IMG/VR virus record: IMGVR_UViG_3300047319_000106
Span: 1 to 64,000 of that record
Strand: one strand, 5' to 3'
DNA from: a virus
DNA: 64,000 nt
Position 1 is the first letter of the stretch, and the number at the start of each line of letters is the position of its first letter. Below, one piece after another: positions 7,614 to 15,956 of the stretch. The position numbers were made by a program, and so were the translations under genes. The notes beneath the pieces were generated by a model, which saw only the letters and a program-made list of their open reading frames with translations, did not search any database and had not been told where the DNA came from.

Positions 7614-8450
7614 CTAGACGGGTTTTAAAACGGCTCTGGCATCGGTGATGATGTTCAGGTCGCCGACAATGACTTGCGGCGCGTTCGTGACCTTCGTCGT
7701 CGCGTAATCGACGCGATAACGGAAGTCCCGACGAAACAGCCGCGCTTTCTCGCCGCTGTCCTGCTGCGGGCTATCCATGTAGACGATTCGCGCGTTGAAG
7801 CCATCGGGCATCGCGAGAAAAGTTAGGTCGGCGAGATTCGGATCGATCACGTTAGCGAGCGCCGTGCGTTGCGCCGGCGTGCTGCACCAAAGCGTGATTT
7901 GGAATGCGCGGTCTTGGTTTTTGATGACCTTGATCGCGGTTCCGGTGCCGCCCGTTCGAAGCGCGCCGATAGCGGCGTTCGCGGGCAGGGTGATGTTTGC
8001 GCCTGCGCTCGTCGTGCCGGGATAGTCCTGCGCGATGATTGCGGCGAGCGCCGCGGCGATGCTCGCAAGCGTGTCGGTCGGCTGCACCGAATACGAATAC
8101 GGCGAGTTGCCGACGAACACCGCGAGGTTTTGCGCGGAGAACGGAACAGGCATTGCGCCGCCGACTGTGACGACGTTGCCCGCCTTCGAAAGCGTGATCG
8201 TCGGGGCGAACGTCGCGAGCGGTTGCCAGCCTTGCATGTAGCGGGTCGTTTTGCGCTCGATCGCCGTTGCGTAGACCGAGACGTGCGCGATCCCTTGCGC
8301 GAGGTCCGTGTCGAGATTCGCTTGTGTCGGCCATCCGGCGCCGACGCGCACGTTGAAGCCGGTCGCCGACGGTTGATTGGTGCCGTTCGGATAGAGCCAG
8401 CCGGCGATTAGGCCGACGAGCACGTTCTGCACATCGGATAAATCCGCCAT
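7614..8450 (-). CDS. Tail terminator/neck-region protein, uncharacterised
   Basis: 278 aa from ATG 8450 (MADLSDVQNVLVGLIAGWLY); longer upstream readings are out of phase with the neighbouring gene. An N-terminal part (residues 1-75) contains GIAHVSVYATAIERKTTRY, resembling phage tail-completion proteins, followed by a beta-rich central domain with a LysM-like SVQPTDTLASIAAALAAII, and a C-terminal domain with RLFRRDFRYRVDYATTKV, a phrase typical of tail terminator or neck subunits. Position between connector genes and the sheath fits a tail terminator. Exact family not recognised. Confidence 0.55.
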   Translation of the reverse strand: MADLSDVQNVLVGLIAGWLYPNGTNQPSATGFNVRVGAGWPTQANLDTDLAQGIAHVSVYATAIERKTTRYMQGWQPLATFAPTITLSKAGNVVTVGGAMPVPFSAQNLAVFVGNSPYSYSVQPTDTLASIAAALAAIIAQDYPGTTSAGANITLPANAAIGALRTGGTGTAIKVIKNQDRAFQITLWCSTPAQRTALANVIDPNLADLTFLAMPDGFNARIVYMDSPQQDSGEKARLFRRDFRYRVDYATTKVTNAPQVIVGDLNIITDARAVLKPV

Positions 8451-9094
8451 TACGTTTGCCCCTGTTGCGCGGTGAGCCGCCATCCGAGGTCTGTGAGTTC
8501 CGCGCTCGAAATGATGTAGCGGCGCGAGAGGTCGTCGGTGATGATGTCGCCTGATCGCAGCACGACGCCCGGCGCTTGCGGCAGCAGGATCGCCCACCAC
8601 GCATCACGCACGTCACCCGGCAGCGCAACGCCGCCTTTCTCGCCCTTGGTGCCTTGCAGCACACTCGCAGGCCATCCGGTCATCAGCGGCGTCTCATTCG
8701 CCGCTGTCGTGCCCTCGTAGTCCGTCACCGCGCCGAATTGCGTCTGCGTATGCGGGCGGCTGACGTTGATCGTGCGATTGCACTCGACAACGAGGATCGG
8801 AAGAAGCGGCTGCTGTGCTGCGACGAAGAACTTGCCGGTGTCGCCGATCAGATAGTCGCCGACCTGCGTTTGCGAGCCATCCATGACCGCGTACCAAGTC
8901 GGTTTGCCGTACTTGTTCGGCCGGCGATAGGTCATATCCTCCGCGTTCAGACTGGCGAGCAAGTTCGTCGCGACGATCTGCGCTGCGCTCATATCCGCCG
9001 ACGTCGGCCGGTAGAGGGTGAAGGCGTTGCCGATGCGTTTTGCGACCTGCGCATAACCCTTGTAGAGCCTGCTTTGAAGTGTCGCGCCGTCCAT
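8450..9094 (-). CDS. Head-tail connector/neck protein
   Basis: 214 aa from ATG 9094. N-terminal helix (LQSRLYKGYAQVAKRIGNAF) then a beta barrel-like region including FVAAQQPLLPILVVECNRTINV and C-terminal RYIISSAELTDLGWRLTAQQ. Such proteins (resembling virion neck proteins in Burkholderia and Pseudomonas myophages) join portal and tail. Stop overlaps the next start (8450-8452), showing translational coupling. Function is inferred from order: capsid, small connector, this gene, tail terminator. Confidence 0.52.
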   Translation of the reverse strand: MDGATLQSRLYKGYAQVAKRIGNAFTLYRPTSADMSAAQIVATNLLASLNAEDMTYRRPNKYGKPTWYAVMDGSQTQVGDYLIGDTGKFFVAAQQPLLPILVVECNRTINVSRPHTQTQFGAVTDYEGTTAANETPLMTGWPASVLQGTKGEKGGVALPGDVRDAWWAILLPQAPGVVLRSGDIITDDLSRRYIISSAELTDLGWRLTAQQGQT

Positions 9095-9480
9095 CAGACC
9101 ACCAGTGCGATAGAGCCGCCGCTACCCGATACGTCAAACGCCGGGCCGGGCGGAATGCCTAAGAATCCGCACAGGCGGCGCCGCGTCGAGTCGAACAGAG
9201 CTTCGCGATCGCGCTGCTCGTTCTTGTTGTGCGTCCACACGGCGGCTTGATCGGTGTCGAGGTTGTCGCTCGTGCCGTAGATCGCCGTTTCGAGCGCGCC
9301 GAGTTGCGTGAGGTAGTTCACGACAACCGTCTCTTCGGCCGCTTGCATGTTGGATATGCGAAATTCGAGCGTGCCGTATTGCTGAAAGAATCGATACCCG
9401 AACGCCTGAACGGGTTGCCCGCCGTAGAGCGGATACCCGCAGAAGCGTCGAACGTCGACCCGTTGTGCGTCGGTGAGCAT
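9094..9480 (-). CDS. Head completion/connector protein
   Basis: 128 aa from ATG 9480 (MLTDAQRVDVRRFCGYPLYG), the start chosen because it overlaps the upstream stop in ATGA. Mostly helical with QAAEETVVVNYLTQLGALE and NEQRDREALFDSTRRRLCGF, in line with the helical gp15/gp6-type head-tail connectors that dock on the portal ring. C-terminus is Gly/Ser rich. Family identity inferred from size, helicity and location. Confidence 0.55.
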   Translation of the reverse strand: MLTDAQRVDVRRFCGYPLYGGQPVQAFGYRFFQQYGTLEFRISNMQAAEETVVVNYLTQLGALETAIYGTSDNLDTDQAAVWTHNKNEQRDREALFDSTRRRLCGFLGIPPGPAFDVSGSGGSIALVV

Positions 9481-9743
9481 CAGCCTTGCTCTCCATTGAT
9501 GCCGAGCAAGCGCGCGCCGCGCTCGATCAACAGTTTGATGTCCGCTTTCGCCGTCACCACTTCGCCCGCAAGCCATGCCTGCAAGTCGCCGGCTTCGTCA
9601 TAGAAGCCATGCGGAGCGGCGAGCGTTACGGAATCGGGCAGCGATGCGGTTTTTGCGGCCCTGGCGGGCTTCGCGACCTTCGGTGCAACGGTCGGTGCAT
9701 CCGAGGTTGAGCGAGCGCCCTCAGGCGCGTTTTCGTCACTCAT
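9480..9743 (-). CDS. Small head-associated protein
   Basis: 87 aa from ATG 9743. A low-complexity Pro/Ala/Ser/Lys N-terminal half (residues 1-40) precedes a short globular part with FYDEAGDLQAWLAGEVVTAK and DIKLLIERGARLLGI. Similar short proteins often follow capsid genes in proteobacterial phages, with unknown role. Separated from the capsid gene by a terminator-like hairpin (9752-9789). Confidence 0.55.
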   Translation of the reverse strand: MSDENAPEGARSTSDAPTVAPKVAKPARAAKTASLPDSVTLAAPHGFYDEAGDLQAWLAGEVVTAKADIKLLIERGARLLGINGEQG

Positions 9744-9751
9744 GTGTGCCT

Positions 9752-9789
9752 CGAAAGAAAAGGGCGAGCACCTTTTGAGCGCCCGCCCT
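9752..9789 (-). terminator. Terminator-like hairpin downstream of capsid gene
   Basis: AGGGCG (9761-9766) pairs with CGCCCT (9784-9789) around a 17-nt loop that can also pair internally; the minus transcript continues TTTTCTTT. Placed directly after the capsid gene. Confidence 0.6.
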
Positions 9790-9796
9790 AGACCGA

Positions 9797-11107
9797 TTAC
9801 GCCGATTCGATGATCACAGCGCGCTTGTAGACGCTGTTCGTCGCCGTCGGGATGATGTTTTGGTTCGCGGTGACGTCGGTCGGAACAGCGAAGCCGCCGA
9901 TCCAGTACCAGCTTTGCGCGATGATCTGTTGCAGGCGGTCGAGCGGCTCACGCGTAACCATCGCGATACCGTCGATCATCTCGATCAGGGCGTTGTCCTG
10001 GCCGATTTCGTTCTGCGTGATCGCCTCGAAGTCGCCTTCGATCAGCGCGCCTTGGCCGCACATGATGCCGCGGTGAACGTTGACGCCGCCGAGTGCTTGC
10101 TGCGGCGCTTCGGTCGTCGGGATGATGCGCAGGCCCATCAACTCCATCACCTGACCCGACTTGTACTCTTGCGAGCCGTACTGACCTTGATACAGCAGCT
10201 TGAAGTCTTGATCCTTGAACAGACCCTTCAACTGCGCGTTGTCGGCGTAGAAGTTATACAGGCCGCCGATGGTCGGGACGCGGTTGTTACGCAGCACCGT
10301 CACGCCGGCGAGCAGGTCTTGCATCGTGAGCAGGTCGGTTGCGACGAGCGCCGACGTTGCCGCCTTGCTGTTCGGACGCAGCACCGAAGCGGCGTTTGCA
10401 GCGACGACCGAGTTGCCGGCCGTGCCGTCGCCGACGCTGACGTTCGACGAGAACGTGAGCGTGCCGGATACGCCATTCGGAGCGGTCGAGACGTTCGTGC
10501 CGTCGACAGCGACGCCGGTCAGCGAGTACACGTTGCCGTTCGCGAACACGACGTTCAGCGGGTTCGAGCCGGAAACCGGCACCATCACGCCGTTCGAGGT
10601 CACGTACTGGAAGCCGCGCACGTCGTCGACGGCGACGGTTGCAGCGGGAGCGCCGAGGGTCGTGCGAACGCGGGTGTTGCCCGACAGGTATGCGCCGAAG
10701 AGCTTGTTGCGCGCGATGCGATCGAGCGATTGCAGGGCTTGCACGCCGTTCACGTAGGCGTTTTGCAGGAATTGCGACGCGATACCGACGCGGGTCGTCA
10801 CCATATTCAAATCCATGGTGTCACCGTACATATCGATGCCGAGCGTGTACTGCTCGATCGTCCAGCCCGACGGCGTGAGGCCGTTGTCGAGGTTGGTATT
10901 CGATGCCGGCGTGAGCGGCGACGTAACCGGCGCCTTCAAGCCGCGACGGGTCTTCGTGATCGTCTCACCGACCGCGTTCGCGAACTTTTCGCGATCTGCG
11001 ACAGCGCGATACGTCAGTTGCGATTCCAAGCCGCTCTGAAACTCGCGAGCCAGGAAACCTTGTTGGATTGCCGGTTGGAGAGCGGCGGGGAAATTGCTGA
11101 TCGGCAT
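9797..11107 (-). CDS. Major capsid protein
   Basis: 436 aa from ATG 11107. Long protein with an N-terminal helix (FPAALQPAIQQGFLAREFQS), a beta-rich insertion region (about residues 165-240, VVFANGNVYSLTGVAVDGTN) and a C-terminal domain with KLLYQGQYGSQEYKSGQVME and GIAMVTREPLDRLQQIIAQS. It follows a scaffold gene and is flanked on both sides by terminator-like hairpins, as is common for the most abundantly made virion protein. HK97-fold capsid is inferred from position, length and pattern rather than from alignment. Confidence 0.75.
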   Translation of the reverse strand: MPISNFPAALQPAIQQGFLAREFQSGLESQLTYRAVADREKFANAVGETITKTRRGLKAPVTSPLTPASNTNLDNGLTPSGWTIEQYTLGIDMYGDTMDLNMVTTRVGIASQFLQNAYVNGVQALQSLDRIARNKLFGAYLSGNTRVRTTLGAPAATVAVDDVRGFQYVTSNGVMVPVSGSNPLNVVFANGNVYSLTGVAVDGTNVSTAPNGVSGTLTFSSNVSVGDGTAGNSVVAANAASVLRPNSKAATSALVATDLLTMQDLLAGVTVLRNNRVPTIGGLYNFYADNAQLKGLFKDQDFKLLYQGQYGSQEYKSGQVMELMGLRIIPTTEAPQQALGGVNVHRGIMCGQGALIEGDFEAITQNEIGQDNALIEMIDGIAMVTREPLDRLQQIIAQSWYWIGGFAVPTDVTANQNIIPTATNSVYKRAVIIESA

Positions 11108-11124
11108 GTGATGCGGTCCTTAAA

Positions 11125-11151
11125 AGCAAAAAGCCCGCGATGTGCGGGCTT
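11125..11151 (-). terminator. Terminator-like hairpin between scaffold and capsid genes
   Basis: AAGCCCGC (11131-11138) pairs with GCGGGCTT (11144-11151), loop of 5 nt, followed on the minus strand by TTTTTGCTTTT. Immediately precedes the capsid gene. Confidence 0.75.
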
Positions 11152-11183
11152 CGGTTTAGTGGGTGCTGCTCGGTTCGGGCGGG

Positions 11184-11768
11184 TTAGCGCGCAGACTTCA
11201 GGAATGCGGCTTTTGCTGCCTCGTAATCCTTCGGGTCAGCGGTGCGGACGTCGACCGGCTTCGGGTCGCCTGCGGGCGGCGCCTTCTGCGTGCTCGATGT
11301 GCTCACCGCGGCGAACAGATACGGCTTCGCTTTCTTCGCGGCTTCGAAAAGCTCGTCGGCACCGACGACATCGCCGTTTTCGTCGAGCTTCACGCCGGAG
11401 AGGTCGAGCACCTTCAGCGCGTCGCTCACGTCGACAACGCCGTGTTTCGCTGCGACTGCCTTCAGTTCGGCGCGCAGCACGCGATCATTCGCGGCTTGTT
11501 CGGCCTTCGTGAGCGCGTCTTTCGTGCCGGCTTCGAGTTCGGCGATTCGCGCTTGCGCGGTGGCAAGTGCGGTGTCTTTTTCTGCCGCCTTCAGGCGGTA
11601 GGATTTCGCCTCATCGCGCAGTTCGCTCACGTACTCGCGCGAGAACGTCTCTTTCGATGCGGTCGGTGCGGGCGGCGTCGAGTTGCCGCCAGTGTCGCCA
11701 CCGTCCACGCCGAGGCGGAACGTTGCGGAGAAGCCGAGCAGGAAGGAAAGCAGGTTCGAGATTCGCAT
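11184..11768 (-). CDS. Capsid scaffolding protein
   Basis: 194 aa from ATG 11768. Residues 40-110 are a long charged coiled coil (EYVSELRDEAKSYRLKAAEK and following ALATAQARIAELEAGTKDAL), the hallmark of internal scaffolds (GP20-like). A Ser/Thr/Pro linker precedes it, and the C-terminal 40 residues are Lys/Asp-rich (AADPKDYEAAKAAFLKSAR-like), suited to capsid binding. Directly upstream of the capsid gene. Scaffolds direct capsid assembly and leave before packaging. Confidence 0.75.
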   Translation of the reverse strand: MRISNLLSFLLGFSATFRLGVDGGDTGGNSTPPAPTASKETFSREYVSELRDEAKSYRLKAAEKDTALATAQARIAELEAGTKDALTKAEQAANDRVLRAELKAVAAKHGVVDVSDALKVLDLSGVKLDENGDVVGADELFEAAKKAKPYLFAAVSTSSTQKAPPAGDPKPVDVRTADPKDYEAAKAAFLKSAR

Positions 11769-11802
11769 GTGTCAGATTCGGGCATCAGCCCGCCCTAGAA
11801 AT

Positions 11803-11826
11803 GAAAAAAGCCCGCATCGAGCGGGC
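11803..11826 (-). terminator. Terminator-like hairpin between HNH gene and scaffold
   Basis: GCCCGC (11810-11815) and GCGGGC (11821-11826) with a 5-nt loop; the minus transcript continues with six T. It would insulate the scaffold-capsid unit from the inserted nuclease gene. Confidence 0.75.
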
Positions 11827-11869
11827 CGGTTCGGTTTTGCGCATCTGCGCGGTATTTGCTGCGAGTGGA

Positions 11870-13000
11870 TCAGAACAAGCGCCCGACACTCGCCGCGAAT
11901 TCGTAAGGGTCTTTTGCGCTCTTGCGGAGATTGCAAGGAGGGCAGGCGATAACGAGATTCGAAACCTCGTGCCGCCCGCCTTTGGATAGCGGCCTGTAGT
12001 GGTCAACGTGATATTTCGCCTTGCACTTTGTGCCGCACCAGTGGCAGACCTTTTTGGCTGACTGAACCCAAGCGAAAATCACCGATGTCGGATCACCGTC
12101 TTTTTCAATGGCGCGGCGCTTGGCCTTGTTCGCCATTTTGATTGCCTTGACCTTCTCAGGATTGCGGCGAATCCAGTCCTTAGCTTGTTTGGCGACCTTC
12201 TCCGGATTATTCCGGTAGTACTCGCGGGAGCGAGCCAGAATCCGGGTAAGGTTGCGCTGCACGTATGCCGCGTCATATTCCTTCTTGGCCTGCGACTTCG
12301 CCAGTATCGAAGCGCACTCGACGCAACCTCCGCCAATCGTGTACCGCAAACCGTTGTGGCCGCTCTGGCAAATCTTGCCCAGATATGTTTTATCGCCGCC
12401 AGCAAATGCCGCCTGCCGAGCAAATCGCGCGGCGTGCCAGACCTTAGCCCTTTCTTTCTGTCGAGCACGGTCTTCGTCACGAACCCGCTTGCGCTCTGCC
12501 CTGGCTTCACGCATCGCCGCTTTGACGCTAGCAATCTCGGGGTTCCTATCAGCAAATCGGCCTAGAAAACCGAAGCGCAATCGGCAATTGATCTTGTTAC
12601 ACTCGACGCAATGACCGTCATTCACAAACCGAGTGCCGATGTGCCCCTTGCCACATGGGCGAGGCGATTCGTATTGTCCGAGTCCAATCCGCCTAGCATT
12701 CTCGCGTGCCGCTAGATCCTTCTCTCGAAGCGCAACCTTGGCGGCTAGCGCCGGATCTTTGCGATGCCGGTAGGCTTTTCGCTTCTCGTAATAGCCCGGC
12801 TTCTCGCGGGCGATCTTCTGCTTGAGAAGATTTCCTTCGCGGTCGGCGTGGTAGTTACGGAGTTGCTTGAGTCGGCTGCATTCGTGACACAGGCCATTTA
12901 CTGTCGCGCGTTCGGCAACGTGACCGTGCTTGCAGGGTTTTCCAGTGAAATAGCGCTTCAGGCCTGAGGCCTTCGCCTCGGCGCGCGAGATGATTTGCAT
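11870..13000 (-). CDS. HNH homing-type endonuclease with three zinc modules
   Basis: 376 aa from ATG 13000 (AAGG 8 nt upstream; GTG 13009 is an alternative). Three similar Cys/His modules are visible: residues about 21-41 (GKPCKHGH...CHEC), about 115-140 (PCGKGH...CVEC) and about 210-235 (CQSGH...CVEC). Linkers are basic helices rich in Arg/Lys. The C-terminal 60 residues carry a full HNH site: CHWCGTKC, HVDHYRPLSKGG, SNLVIACPPCN. Expected to bind and nick DNA, acting as a free-standing homing endonuclease. It is wedged between phosphoesterase and scaffold and followed by a terminator, consistent with insertion. Confidence 0.82.
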   Translation of the reverse strand: MQIISRAEAKASGLKRYFTGKPCKHGHVAERATVNGLCHECSRLKQLRNYHADREGNLLKQKIAREKPGYYEKRKAYRHRKDPALAAKVALREKDLAARENARRIGLGQYESPRPCGKGHIGTRFVNDGHCVECNKINCRLRFGFLGRFADRNPEIASVKAAMREARAERKRVRDEDRARQKERAKVWHAARFARQAAFAGGDKTYLGKICQSGHNGLRYTIGGGCVECASILAKSQAKKEYDAAYVQRNLTRILARSREYYRNNPEKVAKQAKDWIRRNPEKVKAIKMANKAKRRAIEKDGDPTSVIFAWVQSAKKVCHWCGTKCKAKYHVDHYRPLSKGGRHEVSNLVIACPPCNLRKSAKDPYEFAASVGRLF

Positions 13001-13100
13001 TGTGCTCACCTTGACTAGGGGTGATAGACCGTTTCGGAGGGCGCGGAAGGTTGGCGGTCAAACCAACCTTGTCGGGAGCTACCCTATCCGCGCCATTGCA

Positions 13101-14276
13101 TTATACCGCCCTGAACATCTCCGGCACCACTGTGTTGCGCGCTACTTGCCCGTATTCAGCGTGGTATGTGATCGCGGTCGCAGAACGCTCGGACAGCCAA
13201 CCGCCACGAGCAGCGTAAGCGTCGCGCGCGGAGAGCGTCGGGTGCTGAATCACGGTCATGCCAGAATGCTCCTTCTCTTCCAAGTGGTGCCTATGCCCGA
13301 CCGTGCAATACCGCTTGGTCGTGTTGCCCCACACCTTCGGGAACAGGCTCGCGAAGAGAAGCGGCAGATCGGCGTTTCGCTTCAAATGGCCGTGATGGAA
13401 CGCGAGCATCGTCTGACCGTGCTGATAGACGTAGTAGGGCAGTTCGGAGTCGATCACCTCGACGCGCGGCTCGTTCTCGTATAGCGCCTTGAACATCGCG
13501 CGAAGCCATATTGACGAAGCCATGTCGTGATTCCCCTCTGCGAGAAGAACGACAACGCGCTCATGCTTTTGGAGGGCGAAATCCACCATGCGCCGCAGGA
13601 TACGAACCGCAGCCGCAACAATCTTCGAGAACCGTCCATCCTGGTCGACGATGTGACCATGCATAGGCGTCACCGGCAGAAGGCCACCGCTACCATCGGA
13701 ATGCAGATAGTCGCCGCACTGCGCAACGAGGCCAACTTTGGCCGTTGGCGATGCGTTGACCATATGGAAAAACGCGGACGTCAGCGTGTCCTCCGCGATC
13801 TTCAAATCCCAGTCGGCGTTAAGCGTTTCCTTCGCGCTCGCCAACATGCCTACGTGAGCATCCGTGATCGTATAAACGTTGCACAGCGCTGCATCGGTGC
13901 TATCGGGAGGCGGAACATGATCGACGCGTGGCAACTCTTGCGCCATTGCCGCGAATGCCTCTTGCATTAGCGCGGCCTGGCGCTCGTTATCCACGCTCGA
14001 TTTCACCCATTGCGCGCGCGGCTTGCCTTCCGCGTCGAAGTACGTCGAGACGCCCTTGACGAGATACCCGTCGGGAACCGTGCGAGTCATCGCATGATCC
14101 GGCGAGTATCCCGACCGCGCCGCGCGCCTCTTCAGCGCGAGCAGTGAATTGCTGATCGTGCCGCGACTGACGCCGAGCGCCGCAGCCGCTTTGCGCTCCG
14201 AGCCGTACTTGTCGACGGCTTGGATGAACTCGATTTGCCGCGGAGTCGCCCATTCAATGAGACGTTGATCTGTCAA
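13101..14276 (-). CDS. Calcineurin-like phosphoesterase with N-terminal HTH
   Basis: 391 aa from TTG 14276, chosen because GGAGG lies just upstream inside the portal stop region (TTG 14291 is possible). Residues about 10-50 form a helix-turn-helix (RKAAAALGVSRGTISNSLLA). The rest shows the metallophosphoesterase motifs in order: TDAHVG, CGDYLHSD, AEGNHDM, HHGHLK and GHRHH, so the two-metal site looks intact. It could hydrolyse nucleotides or nucleic acid ends; substrate unknown. It is cotranscribed with portal and capsid genes, which is a strange home for such an enzyme. The HTH probably binds DNA. Confidence 0.78.
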   Translation of the reverse strand: MTDQRLIEWATPRQIEFIQAVDKYGSERKAAAALGVSRGTISNSLLALKRRAARSGYSPDHAMTRTVPDGYLVKGVSTYFDAEGKPRAQWVKSSVDNERQAALMQEAFAAMAQELPRVDHVPPPDSTDAALCNVYTITDAHVGMLASAKETLNADWDLKIAEDTLTSAFFHMVNASPTAKVGLVAQCGDYLHSDGSGGLLPVTPMHGHIVDQDGRFSKIVAAAVRILRRMVDFALQKHERVVVLLAEGNHDMASSIWLRAMFKALYENEPRVEVIDSELPYYVYQHGQTMLAFHHGHLKRNADLPLLFASLFPKVWGNTTKRYCTVGHRHHLEEKEHSGMTVIQHPTLSARDAYAARGGWLSERSATAITYHAEYGQVARNTVVPEMFRAV

Positions 14277-14287
14277 GCAGCCTCCGT

Positions 14288-15766
14288 TCAATCCCCGACG
14301 TTATCGGGAGCGGGTTTGAGTTGCTTCGCCTTCGCGACTTCTGCGGCGTCCGCTGCTGCGGATTCGTTGGCGATGCGGGCGAGTTCTTCCGGCAGGTCTT
14401 CGACGTCGTATTGCTCGATGAGCGATGCCGTCGCCGTCTCTTTCGAGAGCATGTTTCCTTGCGTGAGCGCCGTCAGCGCGTTCGCCTCGTTGAGCTTGTC
14501 GCTCCACGTCGGCGAATACCAGGCGGGCCATTTGAGCGCGAAAGGCTTGTCGGTGGCGATCGGCGCGATCTTTTGCCCCTCCGAGTCGACGAGTTGCGCT
14601 TTCTGCGACGCCTTCGCGATCATGCGATAGAGTTGCAGCAAGCCTTTCTCGCCGTAGGAGATGCGCAGTTTGTCGGCAAGCCAGATAAGCGCCTGATTCA
14701 TCAACTCCATCGCGCGCCCTGACTGAGCCGCCGCGATCTTGTCGGCGTCGGCCTTGTTGCCGTGGATCGATTCGAGCGCCACTTGCCGCGCGAGCCGCAC
14801 GTATTCGAGCAGCGCATTCGTGCCGTCGCCGCTCATTTCGAGCAACTTGGCGTCACCGTCCGGGCCGACCGTGATTGCGTTGCCCGCGCCCTTCGTGAGC
14901 GTGCCGCCTTGCCCGGTTGCCGGCTCTTTGATGAGTAGCGTCGGATCGCTCTGATACTTCAGCGCGCGCCCACCTTGCGAGAGCAGGTAATCAATCTCGA
15001 TGTTCGTGTCGATCGCCTTCGCGAACGTACACTTGCCGTCGATGTCGTCGCCGCCCGGCAGGTTCTTCATCCAGACGATCGGGACGAATCCGAGCTTGTG
15101 CGCGACCGAACGCGAGTCGTCGCGCGTCATTTTCTCCGGGTCGTTGTCTTTCGACACCGGCATCGGCACGAACAACGATTCGGCGGCAGCATCCCATTCG
15201 CGGCGAAACCAGTGCCACTGACTGAGCATGTCGTCGGCGATCGGGTAGCCGACCGACTTCAGCGCGCGGCCCTTCGTCTTGTAGAGTTCGACGACCTTTT
15301 CGAGCGTGTCGGGCGCGTCGTCCTTCCAGATCGGCGTGAGGAATTGCGTGTTCCGCACGTTGAAGAACAGACGGTTGTTCAGCACGCGCATCTGCACGGC
15401 AACCGAGCCGACCGAGCCGCGCGTTGCGGCGTCGATCATCACTTCGTTGAGATAGCAGTCTTTCGCGATCGCTTCGAGCGATTCGGCGGCTTGCGCGTTC
15501 TCGCTCGTCACCGTCGGAAAGTGCTCTTCGCTGAACAGCAGGCCGACCGAATCATCGACGACTTCGGAGCACAGCGCGAAGCGCACAGACGGGCGGCGCT
15601 CGCGCAGCGGTATGTATTCGTCGGCTTCCGATTTCTCGGTGTGGAACGAGTGAGGCAGCACGTCGTATTGCGTGCCGTCGAGAACAGCCGTTAAGCAGCC
15701 GACTGTGTGCGCTCGATCGGGAAGGTCGTTATCCTTCGGGTGTTTGTCGCGGAGCGTTTTCCACAT
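14288..15766 (-). CDS. Portal protein
   Basis: 492 aa from ATG 15766. Shows the usual portal layout: N-terminal wing with DDSVGLLFSEEHFPTV, mixed alpha/beta core (LEKVVELYKTKGRALKSVGY, WKDDAPDT), a stem/helix region (VRLARQVALESIHGNKADAD) and a C-terminal clip and crown (YDVEDLPEELARIANESAAA). The SGRAMELMNQALIWLADKLR segment resembles SPP1/P22-type portals. Directly downstream of terminase genes, with a 60-aa gene between. Twelve copies would form the packaging vertex ring. Confidence 0.8.
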   Translation of the reverse strand: MWKTLRDKHPKDNDLPDRAHTVGCLTAVLDGTQYDVLPHSFHTEKSEADEYIPLRERRPSVRFALCSEVVDDSVGLLFSEEHFPTVTSENAQAAESLEAIAKDCYLNEVMIDAATRGSVGSVAVQMRVLNNRLFFNVRNTQFLTPIWKDDAPDTLEKVVELYKTKGRALKSVGYPIADDMLSQWHWFRREWDAAAESLFVPMPVSKDNDPEKMTRDDSRSVAHKLGFVPIVWMKNLPGGDDIDGKCTFAKAIDTNIEIDYLLSQGGRALKYQSDPTLLIKEPATGQGGTLTKGAGNAITVGPDGDAKLLEMSGDGTNALLEYVRLARQVALESIHGNKADADKIAAAQSGRAMELMNQALIWLADKLRISYGEKGLLQLYRMIAKASQKAQLVDSEGQKIAPIATDKPFALKWPAWYSPTWSDKLNEANALTALTQGNMLSKETATASLIEQYDVEDLPEELARIANESAAADAAEVAKAKQLKPAPDNVGD

Positions 15767-15949
15767 TCAATGAATCCGGTATTTGGTGAGGTGCGTTGAG
15801 TCGATCAGCCCGCCGTCGGGTTTGCGAGTGAGCACCGCGGAAACCGTGTCGACGTCCGTCTCTTCGAACATGGCTTCGATGTTTGCCTGCGCGTACTCCG
15901 GCGCGATGTCATGCAGTGCATGCAGCGTCGAATAGGGGATGACTTTCAT
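15767..15949 (-). CDS. Small protein between terminase and portal
   Basis: 60 aa (MKVIPYSTLHALHDIAPEYA ... STHLTKYRIH), ATG 15949, starting 8 bases before the terminase stop region ends and ending next to the portal ATG. Acidic centre (EAMFEETDVDTVSAVL). No family recognised. Good codon bias and tight spacing with both neighbours support a real gene; it may be a packaging accessory. Confidence 0.55.
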   Translation of the reverse strand: MKVIPYSTLHALHDIAPEYAQANIEAMFEETDVDTVSAVLTRKPDGGLIDSTHLTKYRIH

Positions 15950-15956
15950 GCGCGCC

